Assembly: GCA_002385755.1 (NCBI GenBank)
Contig: DGED01000014.1
Location: 1 to 17,555 of the forward strand
From: Caryophanales bacterium UBA3935
Lineage (GTDB): Bacteria; Bacillota_I; Bacilli_A; ML615J-28; CAG-698
Length of the DNA stretch: 17,555 bases
Direction: 5' to 3'
Shown: positions 7,765 through 14,029 of the stretch, in pieces
Position numbering within the stretch: the first letter of the stretch is position 1
Layout: the number at the start of each line of letters is the position of its first letter
The notes under the pieces: model-generated
Database searches by the model: none
Told to the model about the DNA's origin: nothing
What the model saw: the letters and a program-made list of their open reading frames with translations, nothing else
Position numbers and translations under genes: made by a program

Positions 7765-8115
7765 CTATCCCTTCGGGCGGAAAATAAGGGCGATAAAGAA
7801 GGCGAAGATGATCGAGGCGGCTATCCCGGCCGCCGTGAGATTAAAAACGCCGGTCAGGATGCCGATATAACCCACCTCTTGCGATTTTTCCAGGGCGGCG
7901 TGGACGAGCGAGTGTCCGAAGGAAGAAATCGGGATCGTCGCCCCGGCTCCCGCCTTTTCCACAAGCTTATCGTATAGGCCGAACGTGTCGAACATCGCCC
8001 CCAGTCCGACAAAAAGCGACGTGATATAAATAGGCGCGAGTTTAAAAACGTCGAGAATAATTTGCCCGAGCGCGCAAATCGCGCCGCCGACCAAAAAGGC
8101 CATTAAATAAATCAT
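7765..8115 (-). CDS. spoVAEb: Stage V sporulation protein AE (SpoVAEb)
   Basis: 116 residues, all hydrophobic segments, matching SpoVAEb length. Three to four membrane helices, with the signature GAGATIPISSFGHSLVHAALE around 57-77, which resembles the GAGTIIPITGFANSM stretch of SpoVAC in the same operon; the two are paralogues. It is a membrane part of the channel that takes Ca-dipicolinate into the forespore and releases it on germination. AAAGGAG lies 10 nt before the ATG, and the gene starts at the base after the spoVAD stop. The soluble SpoVAEa found between AEb and AF in B. subtilis is absent. Confidence 0.93.
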   Translation of the reverse strand: MIYLMAFLVGGAICALGQIILDVFKLAPIYITSLFVGLGAMFDTFGLYDKLVEKAGAGATIPISSFGHSLVHAALEKSQEVGYIGILTGVFNLTAAGIAASIIFAFFIALIFRPKG

Positions 8116-9123
8116 CTAGATACCGCTCCTTTCGATCACCGCGGCGTGGGCGACGCCGGGAATCGTTTCTTTTTGGGCGACGATAATCGGGTTGAGAAGC
8201 GCCCCGGTCGCCACCACCAATATTTTTTTATATGTTTTGTCCCGCAACTTGGCAAGCAAATACCCGTAGGTAACCGCGGCGCAGCAGCCGCATCCCGAGC
8301 CGCCCGCGAAAACTTGTTGTTTCTCGCGGTCATAAAGCATGAGTCCGCAATCATTATATCGTTCGGAGATATCGATCCCGACCTCGCCGAACATCCTTAC
8401 GAGCATGTCCTTCCCGTAATACGAAAGGTCACCGGTAACGATCAAGTCGTAATCTTCCGGCTTGGTATTAAAATCCTTGAAGTGAGCGTCGATTGTGTCA
8501 AACGCCGCCGGAGCCATCGCCCGGCCCAAATCCAGAGGGTCCTTCAGCTTCGCGTCGATAACCTTCCCGATCGTGACCCCCGTAAGTTTAATATCGGTCG
8601 GCGAGTTTTTGAGCAGAACGACGCCAGCCGCCGTCGCGGTGAATGTTAAAGTGTCGGGCTTTTGCCCGCCGTATTCCGTCGGATAGCGGAATTGTCGTTC
8701 GGATGTCGCGTTATGCGACGAGGTCCCGGCCAAAACGCGGTTAAAGGCCCCGCCCGCGATCATCCCGGCGCCGATAATAATCCCCTCGACGCTCGTGCTG
8801 CAGGCGCCGAATACCCCTAGATAGGGTATATCGTATTCGCGCATTACGTAGCTTTGAATAACGATTTGATTGTTTAAATCGCCGCCGATGAAGCAATCGA
8901 CCTCGCCGCTGCCGATATTGTTTTTTACGAGGCACTGTTCGACCGCGTCGCGCAACAATCTCATCTCCGCCTTCTCCCATGTTTTCATCCCGCAATAAAG
9001 ATCGTCGTAACCCCGGTCAAAGTAAGCGCCCAACGGTCCGAGTTTTTCTTTCGGCCCGGCGGCGACCGCCGCCTCGCCGACGTAGACATTATCGAACGCG
9101 ATGCTTTGTTTGCCGAGTCTCAT
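8116..9123 (-). CDS. spoVAD: Stage V sporulation protein AD, dipicolinate-binding subunit
   Basis: 335 residues, the usual SpoVAD length. Thiolase-like fold without a known enzymatic role; in B. subtilis SpoVAD binds dipicolinic acid and sits on the inner spore membrane. Visible motifs: the FDRGYDD...TWEKAE segment (35-53), GVFGACSTSVEGI around Cys108 (the equivalent of the thiolase nucleophile), GTSSHNATSERQFRYPTEYG and a C-terminal Cys/Gly cluster GSGCGCCAAV. It lies between spoVAC and spoVAEb in the standard order, two bases after the spoVAC stop, with a GAGGAT ribosome site. Confidence 0.96.
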   Translation of the reverse strand: MRLGKQSIAFDNVYVGEAAVAAGPKEKLGPLGAYFDRGYDDLYCGMKTWEKAEMRLLRDAVEQCLVKNNIGSGEVDCFIGGDLNNQIVIQSYVMREYDIPYLGVFGACSTSVEGIIIGAGMIAGGAFNRVLAGTSSHNATSERQFRYPTEYGGQKPDTLTFTATAAGVVLLKNSPTDIKLTGVTIGKVIDAKLKDPLDLGRAMAPAAFDTIDAHFKDFNTKPEDYDLIVTGDLSYYGKDMLVRMFGEVGIDISERYNDCGLMLYDREKQQVFAGGSGCGCCAAVTYGYLLAKLRDKTYKKILVVATGALLNPIIVAQKETIPGVAHAAVIERSGI

Positions 9124-9125
9124 CG

Positions 9126-9572
9126 TTATATCCTCAATAGAAAGCGGATTGTCCCGAATATGAACGCGCTAATAACGCCGACGACGATCACGCTTCCCGC
9201 CACTTTAAACATATTCGTAAAGACGCCGAGAATAATGCCTTCGCTTTTTGATTCCAGCGCGGCGCTCGTCATTGAGTTCGCGAAACCGGTTATCGGGATA
9301 ATCGTCCCCGCCCCGGCAAACTGGCCGATTTTATCGTAAATCCCCAAGCCCGTTAAGAGCGCTCCCAAAAAGACCATAATCGCGACGCCGACGCTATTCG
9401 CCAGCTCATTATCGAGCTCGAATTGTTTCTTCAAAATATCGATAATGATCTGGGCGAGTAAACAGATCATCCCGCCGACAAAAAAAGCCTTCGCCGTGTT
9501 GAAAAGGACCTTGCGCTTCGGCTTGGTTTCTTGTTTTGCTTTTTCGATCGCTTCTTTCTTTACATTATTCAT
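9126..9572 (-). CDS. spoVAC: Stage V sporulation protein AC
   Basis: 148 residues, close to the 150 of B. subtilis SpoVAC. After a basic start (NNVKKEAIEKAKQETKPKRK) there are about four membrane helices and the GAGTIIPITGFANSM signature. SpoVAC has been shown to act as a mechanosensitive channel component for dipicolinate release. The frame is open 17 codons further up, but the ATG at 9572 has AAAGGAG 8 nt before it and gives the standard length. It is the first gene of the spoVA operon, behind the terminator overlapping the end of the ATPase gene. spoVAA and spoVAB, which precede it in B. subtilis, are not here. Confidence 0.95.
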   Translation of the reverse strand: MNNVKKEAIEKAKQETKPKRKVLFNTAKAFFVGGMICLLAQIIIDILKKQFELDNELANSVGVAIMVFLGALLTGLGIYDKIGQFAGAGTIIPITGFANSMTSAALESKSEGIILGVFTNMFKVAGSVIVVGVISAFIFGTIRFLLRI

Positions 9573-9580
9573 TCCAAACA

Positions 9581-9587
9581 CTCCTTT
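9581..9587 (-). promoter_or_regulatory. Ribosome binding site deciding the spoVAC start
   Basis: AAAGGAG on the minus strand, 8 nt before the ATG at 9572. It lies inside the longer open frame, which argues against a start further upstream. Confidence 0.8.
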
Positions 9588-9595
9588 ATTGCTAT

Positions 9596-9621
9596 TGTTT
9601 GATTTTTTCCCCCGTTTATAC
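9596..9621 (-). promoter_or_regulatory. Weak candidate forespore (sigma-G type) promoter of the spoVA operon
   Basis: On the minus strand GTATA follows directly after the T run of the terminator, and AACAATA lies 17 nt further on. GTATA fits the -35 element of forespore sigma factors; AACAATA is only a partial match to the sigma-G -10 element (CATnnTA). An operon promoter is expected here because of the terminator upstream, and spoVA is sigma-G controlled in B. subtilis. Confidence 0.25.
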
Positions 9622-9650
9622 AAAAAAAACTACCGCTTAGCGGCAGTTTT
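9622..9650 (-). terminator. Rho-independent terminator overlapping the 3' end of the ATPase gene
   Basis: Arms 9626-9636 and 9640-9650 make an 11-bp stem with a 3-nt loop. The single non-Watson-Crick pair is G-U on the minus strand and A-C on the plus strand. A run of eight T follows on the minus strand. The ATPase stop codon (9632-9630) lies inside the stem. It separates the ATPase from the spoVA operon. Confidence 0.85.
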
Positions 9651-12257
9651 TCTTCGTTTTCTTTGCCTCGCGCGCAAAATTATTTGAATGATTACGGTCG
9701 GCGCGACGGCGAAAACATACACCCGCAAAACCTGCGTTTTCGTGAGCGGATAGGTCGCGAAAATTTTTTGAAAATACGGAACGAACAGGACGAGATTGAT
9801 TAATATCATCCCCACGATAAACGAGAAAATCAACGCCCGGTTCCCCACCCGACCCCGGAAGAGGATTTTGTTTCCGCGACAGTTAAAACCGTGAAATAGT
9901 CGGGCCATGCAAAGCGTCCCGAAAACGCAAGTTCGCGCGGTGAAACGGTCGACGGCGAGCCCGGTATAATAAGCGAGAACGGTAAAGACGCCGATCAAAA
10001 GCCCCTCGAACATGATAATCTTCATCACCCGCGGGGAAAGGAGCGATTCCTTGACGTTTCGGGGCGGCCGCCCCATCAAGTCGTCATCGTTTTCCTCCAT
10101 GCCGATGGCGATCGCCGGGAGGCTGTCGGTCAAAAGATTAATGAAAAGCAGGTGAACCGGGGCGAAGGGCACGGGAAGCGACAGCAAGCTCGTGTAAACG
10201 ACGGTTAACAGTCCGGCCGCGTTTCCCGAAAGCAAAAACATTATCGCGTTTTGGATATTGTTATAAATCTTTCGCCCGTTCCGGACCGCCTTCACTATCG
10301 TGTAATAATTATCGTCGGTTAGGATAATCGCCGCCGCGTCCTTCGAGACCTCCGTGCCGCTTTTCCCCATCGCGATGCCAATATCCGCTTTCCTAATCGC
10401 CGGGGCGTCGTTGACGCCGTCGCCGACAAAGGCGACGACCGCGCCCAGCTCCTGCCAAGCCGACACGATTCGAATCTTATGCTCGGGCGAAACACGGGCG
10501 TAGACCGCGGTCGCGGCGATTTTCTCCCTTAATTCCGCATCCGCCATTTTATCAAGCTCTGCTCCGGTGATCACGGAATTGCCGCCGGCGGAGATTCCGA
10601 GCGCCGAAGCGATTGAGAGCGCCGTGTTTTGGTGATCGCCGGTAATCATTACCGGCTTGATGCCGGCCGCGATCGCTTCCTGGATCGCCGGCCTCGCTTC
10701 CTTCCGCGGCGGGTCGATAATCGCAAGCATCCCGAGGAAGGTAAGACCGCTCTCATCGGAAAATGTAATTTGCGCGTCTCCCGCCCGCGCCTCAAACACG
10801 CGGTAAGCGAAACCGATCGTCCGGTAGCCCTCGCCCGCGAGCCGGCGGTTTTGAATTTTCAGGTCGTATCGGTCGCCGGCGCCAAGGCGACGGATCCTGC
10901 CGTTAATATATAAATTCTCGCACTTCTCAAGGAGAATATCCACCCCGCCCTTTGAAAATATTAAGAGTTCGCCGCCGACGCGGTTCAGGGTGCTCATCAT
11001 CTTCCGCCGGGAATCAAAAGGTATCGCCGACAGGCGCGGGTGTTTCTCGTACTCCCGGTAAACGTTGATCCCCAAGCTTTTCACGTAATCAAGAAGCGCG
11101 TACTCGGTGGCGTTGGCGTTTTCGCGGGAGAGAAAAACCGAGTCGTTGCATAAGAGCGAGCAAAGAAGCAAAAGCCGCGCGCCTTTCTCTCTCTGGTTCA
11201 AACTGGCGGCGGGAACGGTCTTCCCCGCGAGATTCGCGCGATGAACTGCCATCCGGTTTTGCGTCAATGTCCCGGTCTTATCAGAACAAATCACGTTCAC
11301 GCAGCCCAGGCCCTCCACCGCTTTTAATTCCTTGACAATCGCGTTTTCCGCGGCCATTTTTTGCGTTCCAATCGCGAGAACAATCGTGACAATCGAGCTT
11401 AAGGCCTCGGGAATCGCCGCGACCGCGAGCGCGACCGCAAACATCAAAGCGTCGACTAACGCGACGCGCCGGTAAAGCGAGAGGCCAAAAATCACCGCGC
11501 AAATTATGATAATCCATACCGCGAGCCGGCGGCTGAATTCGTCCAGGGAAATTTGGAGCGGCGTTTTATGACTCTCGGCCGCCTCAAGCATTTTCGCGAT
11601 TTTCCCGAGTTCCGTTTCCATGCCCGTGCCGGTAACGACCATTAGACCTTTTCCGGCGGTGACGAGCGAGCCGGAGAAAAGCATGTTTTTCTGATCCGCA
11701 AGCGGAGTGTCCGCTTTTTCGATCGTTTTCGAATTTTTTTCCACGGCGAGAGACTCGCCGGTAAGCGAGCTTTCGTTCACCTCGAGAGCCTCGCTGTAAA
11801 GAACGCGACCGTCCGCGCAGATGACGTCTCCAGCCCGAACGACGACGATATCGCCGGGCGTGATCTCCGCCGACGGGATATCGTATTCCTTGCCGCCCCG
11901 GACGACGCGGGCCGACGGCGCCGAGAGACTGCGCAGGCTCTTGAGCGATTTCTCCGCTTTGATGTGCTGGTAGCTGCCCAGGACGGCGTTTAGGGTGATA
12001 ACGAAAAAGATTACGATCGTGCTTTCGATTTCCCCCGTGAAAAGCGAGAGTATCGCCGCGAAAATTAAAATTATAACGAGCAGATCTTTAAACTGCTCAA
12101 AAAAAACACGGGCCCGCGATTTCGTCTCCTTTTCCCGGATGATATTAAGCCCGTATTTTTTCCTGTTTTCGACCGCCCGTTCCGGCGATAGGCCGTCGTA
12201 ACCGACGCCGAAATGGGCGAGAACCTGCTCTTTGGCAAGGTTTGAAAAGCGGATCAT
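9630..12257 (-). CDS. P-type (P2A-like) calcium-transporting ATPase
   Basis: 875 residues. Actuator motif TGES (166-169), phosphorylation site DKTGT (Asp326), nucleotide domain FSKGG (about 434-438), TGDHQNT (539-545), hinge VGDGVNDAP (611-619), and about ten membrane helices. Ion-site residues against SERCA: Glu284 in IPEAL (Glu309), Asn679 (Asn768), Asn707 and Asp711 in NLLTD (Asn796, Asp800) are present, but the Glu771 position is Gly682. Loss of that site-I Glu is typical of pumps moving one Ca2+ per ATP, such as PMCA and Listeria LMCA1; calcium is therefore the best guess, not proven. The ATG follows AAAGGGGG. It lies between sigF and spoVAC; B. subtilis YloB is a related pump linked to sporulation. 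The leader holds two dyads, and a terminator ends the gene. Confidence 0.92.
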   Translation of the reverse strand: MIRFSNLAKEQVLAHFGVGYDGLSPERAVENRKKYGLNIIREKETKSRARVFFEQFKDLLVIILIFAAILSLFTGEIESTIVIFFVITLNAVLGSYQHIKAEKSLKSLRSLSAPSARVVRGGKEYDIPSAEITPGDIVVVRAGDVICADGRVLYSEALEVNESSLTGESLAVEKNSKTIEKADTPLADQKNMLFSGSLVTAGKGLMVVTGTGMETELGKIAKMLEAAESHKTPLQISLDEFSRRLAVWIIIICAVIFGLSLYRRVALVDALMFAVALAVAAIPEALSSIVTIVLAIGTQKMAAENAIVKELKAVEGLGCVNVICSDKTGTLTQNRMAVHRANLAGKTVPAASLNQREKGARLLLLCSLLCNDSVFLSRENANATEYALLDYVKSLGINVYREYEKHPRLSAIPFDSRRKMMSTLNRVGGELLIFSKGGVDILLEKCENLYINGRIRRLGAGDRYDLKIQNRRLAGEGYRTIGFAYRVFEARAGDAQITFSDESGLTFLGMLAIIDPPRKEARPAIQEAIAAGIKPVMITGDHQNTALSIASALGISAGGNSVITGAELDKMADAELREKIAATAVYARVSPEHKIRIVSAWQELGAVVAFVGDGVNDAPAIRKADIGIAMGKSGTEVSKDAAAIILTDDNYYTIVKAVRNGRKIYNNIQNAIMFLLSGNAAGLLTVVYTSLLSLPVPFAPVHLLFINLLTDSLPAIAIGMEENDDDLMGRPPRNVKESLLSPRVMKIIMFEGLLIGVFTVLAYYTGLAVDRFTARTCVFGTLCMARLFHGFNCRGNKILFRGRVGNRALIFSFIVGMILINLVLFVPYFQKIFATYPLTKTQVLRVYVFAVAPTVIIQIILRARQRKRRKTAAKR

Positions 12258-12277
12258 GAATCCCCCTTTGGAAAAAG

Positions 12278-12304
12278 GCTTTTAATATTATTAATACTAA
12301 AAGC
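12278..12304. promoter_or_regulatory. 27-bp near-perfect palindrome in the ATPase leader
   Basis: The two 13-base halves are complementary around a central base except at one position (12285/12297), which is a G-U wobble in minus-strand RNA. The outer seven bases are GCTTTTA and TAAAAGC. On the minus strand it is followed by CTTTTT, then the ribosome site and ATG of the ATPase gene. It could be an operator, or a weak AT-rich attenuator hairpin. Confidence 0.5.
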
Positions 12305-12317
12305 CCGGCGGTTCTAG

Positions 12318-12349
12318 TATGTCGCCAGAACTGTTTGTCTGGTGACATA
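12318..12349. promoter_or_regulatory. Operator-like dyad downstream of a TATAAT box, ATPase leader
   Basis: Arms TATGTCGCCAGA (12318-12329) and TCTGGTGACATA (12338-12349), 12 bp with one mismatch and an 8-bp spacer. On the minus strand it begins right next to a TATAAT sequence, which places it around a possible transcription start for the ATPase. No T run follows on either strand, so it is not a simple terminator. The pairing is slightly better on the plus strand (G-U instead of A-C). It probably binds a dimeric regulator; I cannot name which. Confidence 0.5.
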
Positions 12350-12375
12350 TTATATATATTAAGAAAGGAGGCGAT

Positions 12376-12996
12376 TTATACCTGGATGCCGGTCCCGAGC
12401 AAATACTTTCGCATTTTCTCAAGCGCCCGCGACTCGGCCCGCGAAATATTGCTTTGCGAGGCGTTTTTCATTTTCGCGACTTCCGCCTGCGTGTGGTTTT
12501 TAAAATAACGCAGGAAGATTATTTCGCGGTCTTCGGCGGGAAGGCTCGCGACCGCTTCCGAGATTTGCGTCCGCCTGTCCGGCGCCGCGACCCTGTCCAA
12601 AAGCTCGCGCTCTTCAACCGCGCCCGGTTTGTTGAGGGAAGCGATTCCCTCCAAGTAATTATAAGCCGTGATAACATCCTCGCGATTGACGCGAAGCTTC
12701 CCGGCAATCTCTTCCGGCGCGGCGCCGGGGTTTTTTTTTATCTCGCCGATAATCCGGAATAGTTTCCGGTTCAGTTTTATCAGCCGGTTTTCCCGCAGTT
12801 CTTTTTTGATCTCGCCGATAATATAATAACTCGCGAAAGTGTTGAACTTAACCCCGAGGCCGGGGTCATATTTTTCCGCCGCCCGGTATAATCCCATCAG
12901 GCCAACCTGACGCAAATCCTCCTTGCCGATAAAACCGTAATTCATCTTGTTCACGATTATCTCGACAAGACCGACATTTTCCTCAAACAGCCTCAA
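12376..12996 (-). CDS. sigF: RNA polymerase sigma-F factor (forespore), short N-terminus
   Basis: About 206 residues from the TTG at 12996, against about 250 in B. subtilis. Region 2 is clear (FEENVGLVEIIVNK, EDLRQVGLMGLYRAAEKYDP, FNTFASYYIIGEI), region 3 follows, and region 4 has LPAEDREIIFLRYFKNHTQAEVA plus the QSNISRAE recognition helix. SigF directs early forespore genes and is held by SpoIIAB. The frame is open up to 13158, but that part lies under spoIIAB and does not look like sigma protein. TTG 12996 is the first plausible start, overlapping spoIIAB by 14 bases, though no ribosome site is visible, so coupling is likely. About 35-40 N-terminal residues (region 1.2) are missing. It could in principle be another SigF/G/B-type factor, but the operon order points to SigF. 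Confidence 0.9.
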   Translation of the reverse strand: MRLFEENVGLVEIIVNKMNYGFIGKEDLRQVGLMGLYRAAEKYDPGLGVKFNTFASYYIIGEIKKELRENRLIKLNRKLFRIIGEIKKNPGAAPEEIAGKLRVNREDVITAYNYLEGIASLNKPGAVEERELLDRVAAPDRRTQISEAVASLPAEDREIIFLRYFKNHTQAEVAKMKNASQSNISRAESRALEKMRKYLLGTGIQV

Positions 12997-13414
12997 GCTC
13001 GATGTTTTTGACGGCAATAATCGTCGTCCCTTCGCCGGGGGCGGATAATACGGTGAGCTCGTCGGAAAAAATGTCCATGATCGTGAAACCGAGTCCCGCC
13101 CGTTCCTCGAAATCGCGCGTCGAGTAAAGCGGCTCCCGCGCCTTCTCGATGTCCTCAATGCCCGCGCCCGTGTCGACGACCTTTATCGTCAGCCGCTCGC
13201 CGGCAAGCTCCAAACACATATAAACCGTCTCCTTCTCGTTCTCGAAGTATCCGTGAACGATGGCGTTGGTGACGGCTTCCGACACGATCGTTTTGATCTC
13301 GTTGACGACGCTGAGCCGCAGGTTATGCTCTAAAAGAAAAGCGGCCGCCGCCGCCCGGGCAAAAACGACGTTGCGCAGTTTCGCGCTAAATCTCATTTCC
13401 ACAAAATTATCCAT
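12983..13414 (-). CDS. spoIIAB: Anti-sigma-F factor / serine kinase SpoIIAB
   Basis: 143 residues, typical length. GHKL ATPase fold: N-box SEAVTNAIVHGY with Glu46 and Asn50, G1 box DTGAGI (81-86), ATP lid around YSTRDFEERAGLGF (97-110) and a final GEGTTI strand. The protein binds SigF, and phosphorylates SpoIIAA on serine, so sets the forespore switch. Its ATG shares one base with the SpoIIAA stop (TGATG) and its own end overlaps sigF by 14 bases, so the three genes are tightly coupled. Confidence 0.96.
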   Translation of the reverse strand: MDNFVEMRFSAKLRNVVFARAAAAAFLLEHNLRLSVVNEIKTIVSEAVTNAIVHGYFENEKETVYMCLELAGERLTIKVVDTGAGIEDIEKAREPLYSTRDFEERAGLGFTIMDIFSDELTVLSAPGEGTTIIAVKNIELEAV

Positions 13415-13761
13415 CAGGCTACCCCCAAAAATTTATCTGCTTCTTCCTCGTTCTTTTTAATCACGCAGATCCGGTGTAAACCCGATAACTGCACCAAGCG
13501 GTTGATGTGCTCGTTCATCGCGCAAAGCACGACGGCTCCCGCCTTTTTTTTCAACCGGTTATAGCGACCGATAATAAAACCCACGCCGCTTGAATCCATG
13601 AACCGGAGTTGCTCGCAATTGATCACCAAATATTTGATCTGGTATTTTTCCATCAGTTCCACGATTCTCGTCCGCAACCCCTCGACGGTATACTGGTCGA
13701 GTTCGCCGTCCAACCGCACGTATAAAACGTATTTCTTGATAACGACTTGCGCGCTCAGCAC
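13414..13761 (-). CDS. spoIIAA: Anti-anti-sigma factor SpoIIAA
   Basis: 115 residues from the GTG at 13761. STAS domain: LDGELDQYT (17-25), LVINCEQLRFMDSSGVGF with the phosphoacceptor serine of the DSSG motif at 57-58 (Ser58 in B. subtilis), then ALxxL-type helix and LSGLHRI. Unphosphorylated SpoIIAA binds SpoIIAB and frees SigF. The frame runs 75 codons further up to 13986, but that stretch is basic and Pro-rich, unlike the family. An AGGAGG site 10 nt before the GTG, the family length and the position of the DSSG serine all support the short form. It is the first gene of the spoIIA operon; dacF upstream is cut off by a terminator. Confidence 0.93.
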   Translation of the reverse strand: MLSAQVVIKKYVLYVRLDGELDQYTVEGLRTRIVELMEKYQIKYLVINCEQLRFMDSSGVGFIIGRYNRLKKKAGAVVLCAMNEHINRLVQLSGLHRICVIKKNEEEADKFLGVA

Positions 13762-13771
13762 CGGATGACTA

Positions 13772-13777
13772 CCTCCT
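13772..13777 (-). promoter_or_regulatory. Ribosome binding site deciding the spoIIAA start
   Basis: AGGAGG on the minus strand, 10 nt before GTG 13761. It supports the 115-residue protein over the 190-residue reading. Confidence 0.75.
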
Positions 13778-13956
13778 CGTAGTTTATATTTTACCTTTTT
13801 GCGCGTCTTATCGCAAGCGATCGTCTTAACAATCAAGACAAATTGAAAAAAGCGGCCGCGAAAGGAGTCGATGCTTGGCGGATCGGGCGGAATGCGGGAG
13901 AAAAGCGGAGAAAATTGTTTTAAAATGCCGGCGCGCCCTGCCCCTAAGCTGGACGC

Positions 13957-13986
13957 ATTATACGAGCGCTTCCGTAATCGCGACAA
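13957..13986 (-). promoter_or_regulatory. Candidate promoter of the spoIIA operon
   Basis: Minus strand TTGTCG (13986-13981), 18-nt spacer, TATAAT (13962-13957), just downstream of the dacF terminator. The -10 box is perfect for sigma-A; the -35 box matches four of six. It would give a leader of about 190 nt before the spoIIAA GTG. The B. subtilis operon uses sigma-H, but I find no sigma-H-like pair (AGGA...GAAT) here. The rest of the leader (13762-13956) holds no gene; it contains a repeated CGTCTTA (plus strand, 13804-13810 and 13822-13828). Confidence 0.35.
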
Positions 13987-13991
13987 ACAAT

Positions 13992-14029
13992 AAAAAAAAC
14001 CGCGGATTGAAAATAATCCGCGGTTTTTT
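13992..14029. terminator. Bidirectional terminator after dacF
   Basis: Perfect 9-bp stem CCGCGGATT (14000-14008) with AATCCGCGG (14015-14023), 6-nt loop, flanked by eight A on the left and six T on the right, so that either strand ends in a T run. It starts four bases after the dacF stop codon and separates dacF from the spoIIA operon. Confidence 0.93.

Noticed and set aside
12282..12293. 12-mer TTAATATTATTA shared by the leaders of the ATPase gene and dacF (15231-15242)
   Set aside because: An exact match, but purely A/T in AT-rich spacers; too little to claim a shared regulatory site.
12361..12371. Strong AAGAAAGGAGG ribosome-site-like sequence on the plus strand
   Set aside because: The nearest plus-strand ATG is 14 nt away and opens a short frame antisense to sigF; most likely chance.
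12997..13158. N-terminal extension of SigF under spoIIAB
   Set aside because: It is the shifted-frame translation of conserved spoIIAB codons and shows no sigma-factor features.
13762..13986. N-terminal extension of SpoIIAA by 75 codons
   Set aside because: The stretch is basic and Pro-rich without similarity to SpoIIAA; AGGAGG before GTG 13761 gives the standard length and puts the DSSG serine at the expected position.
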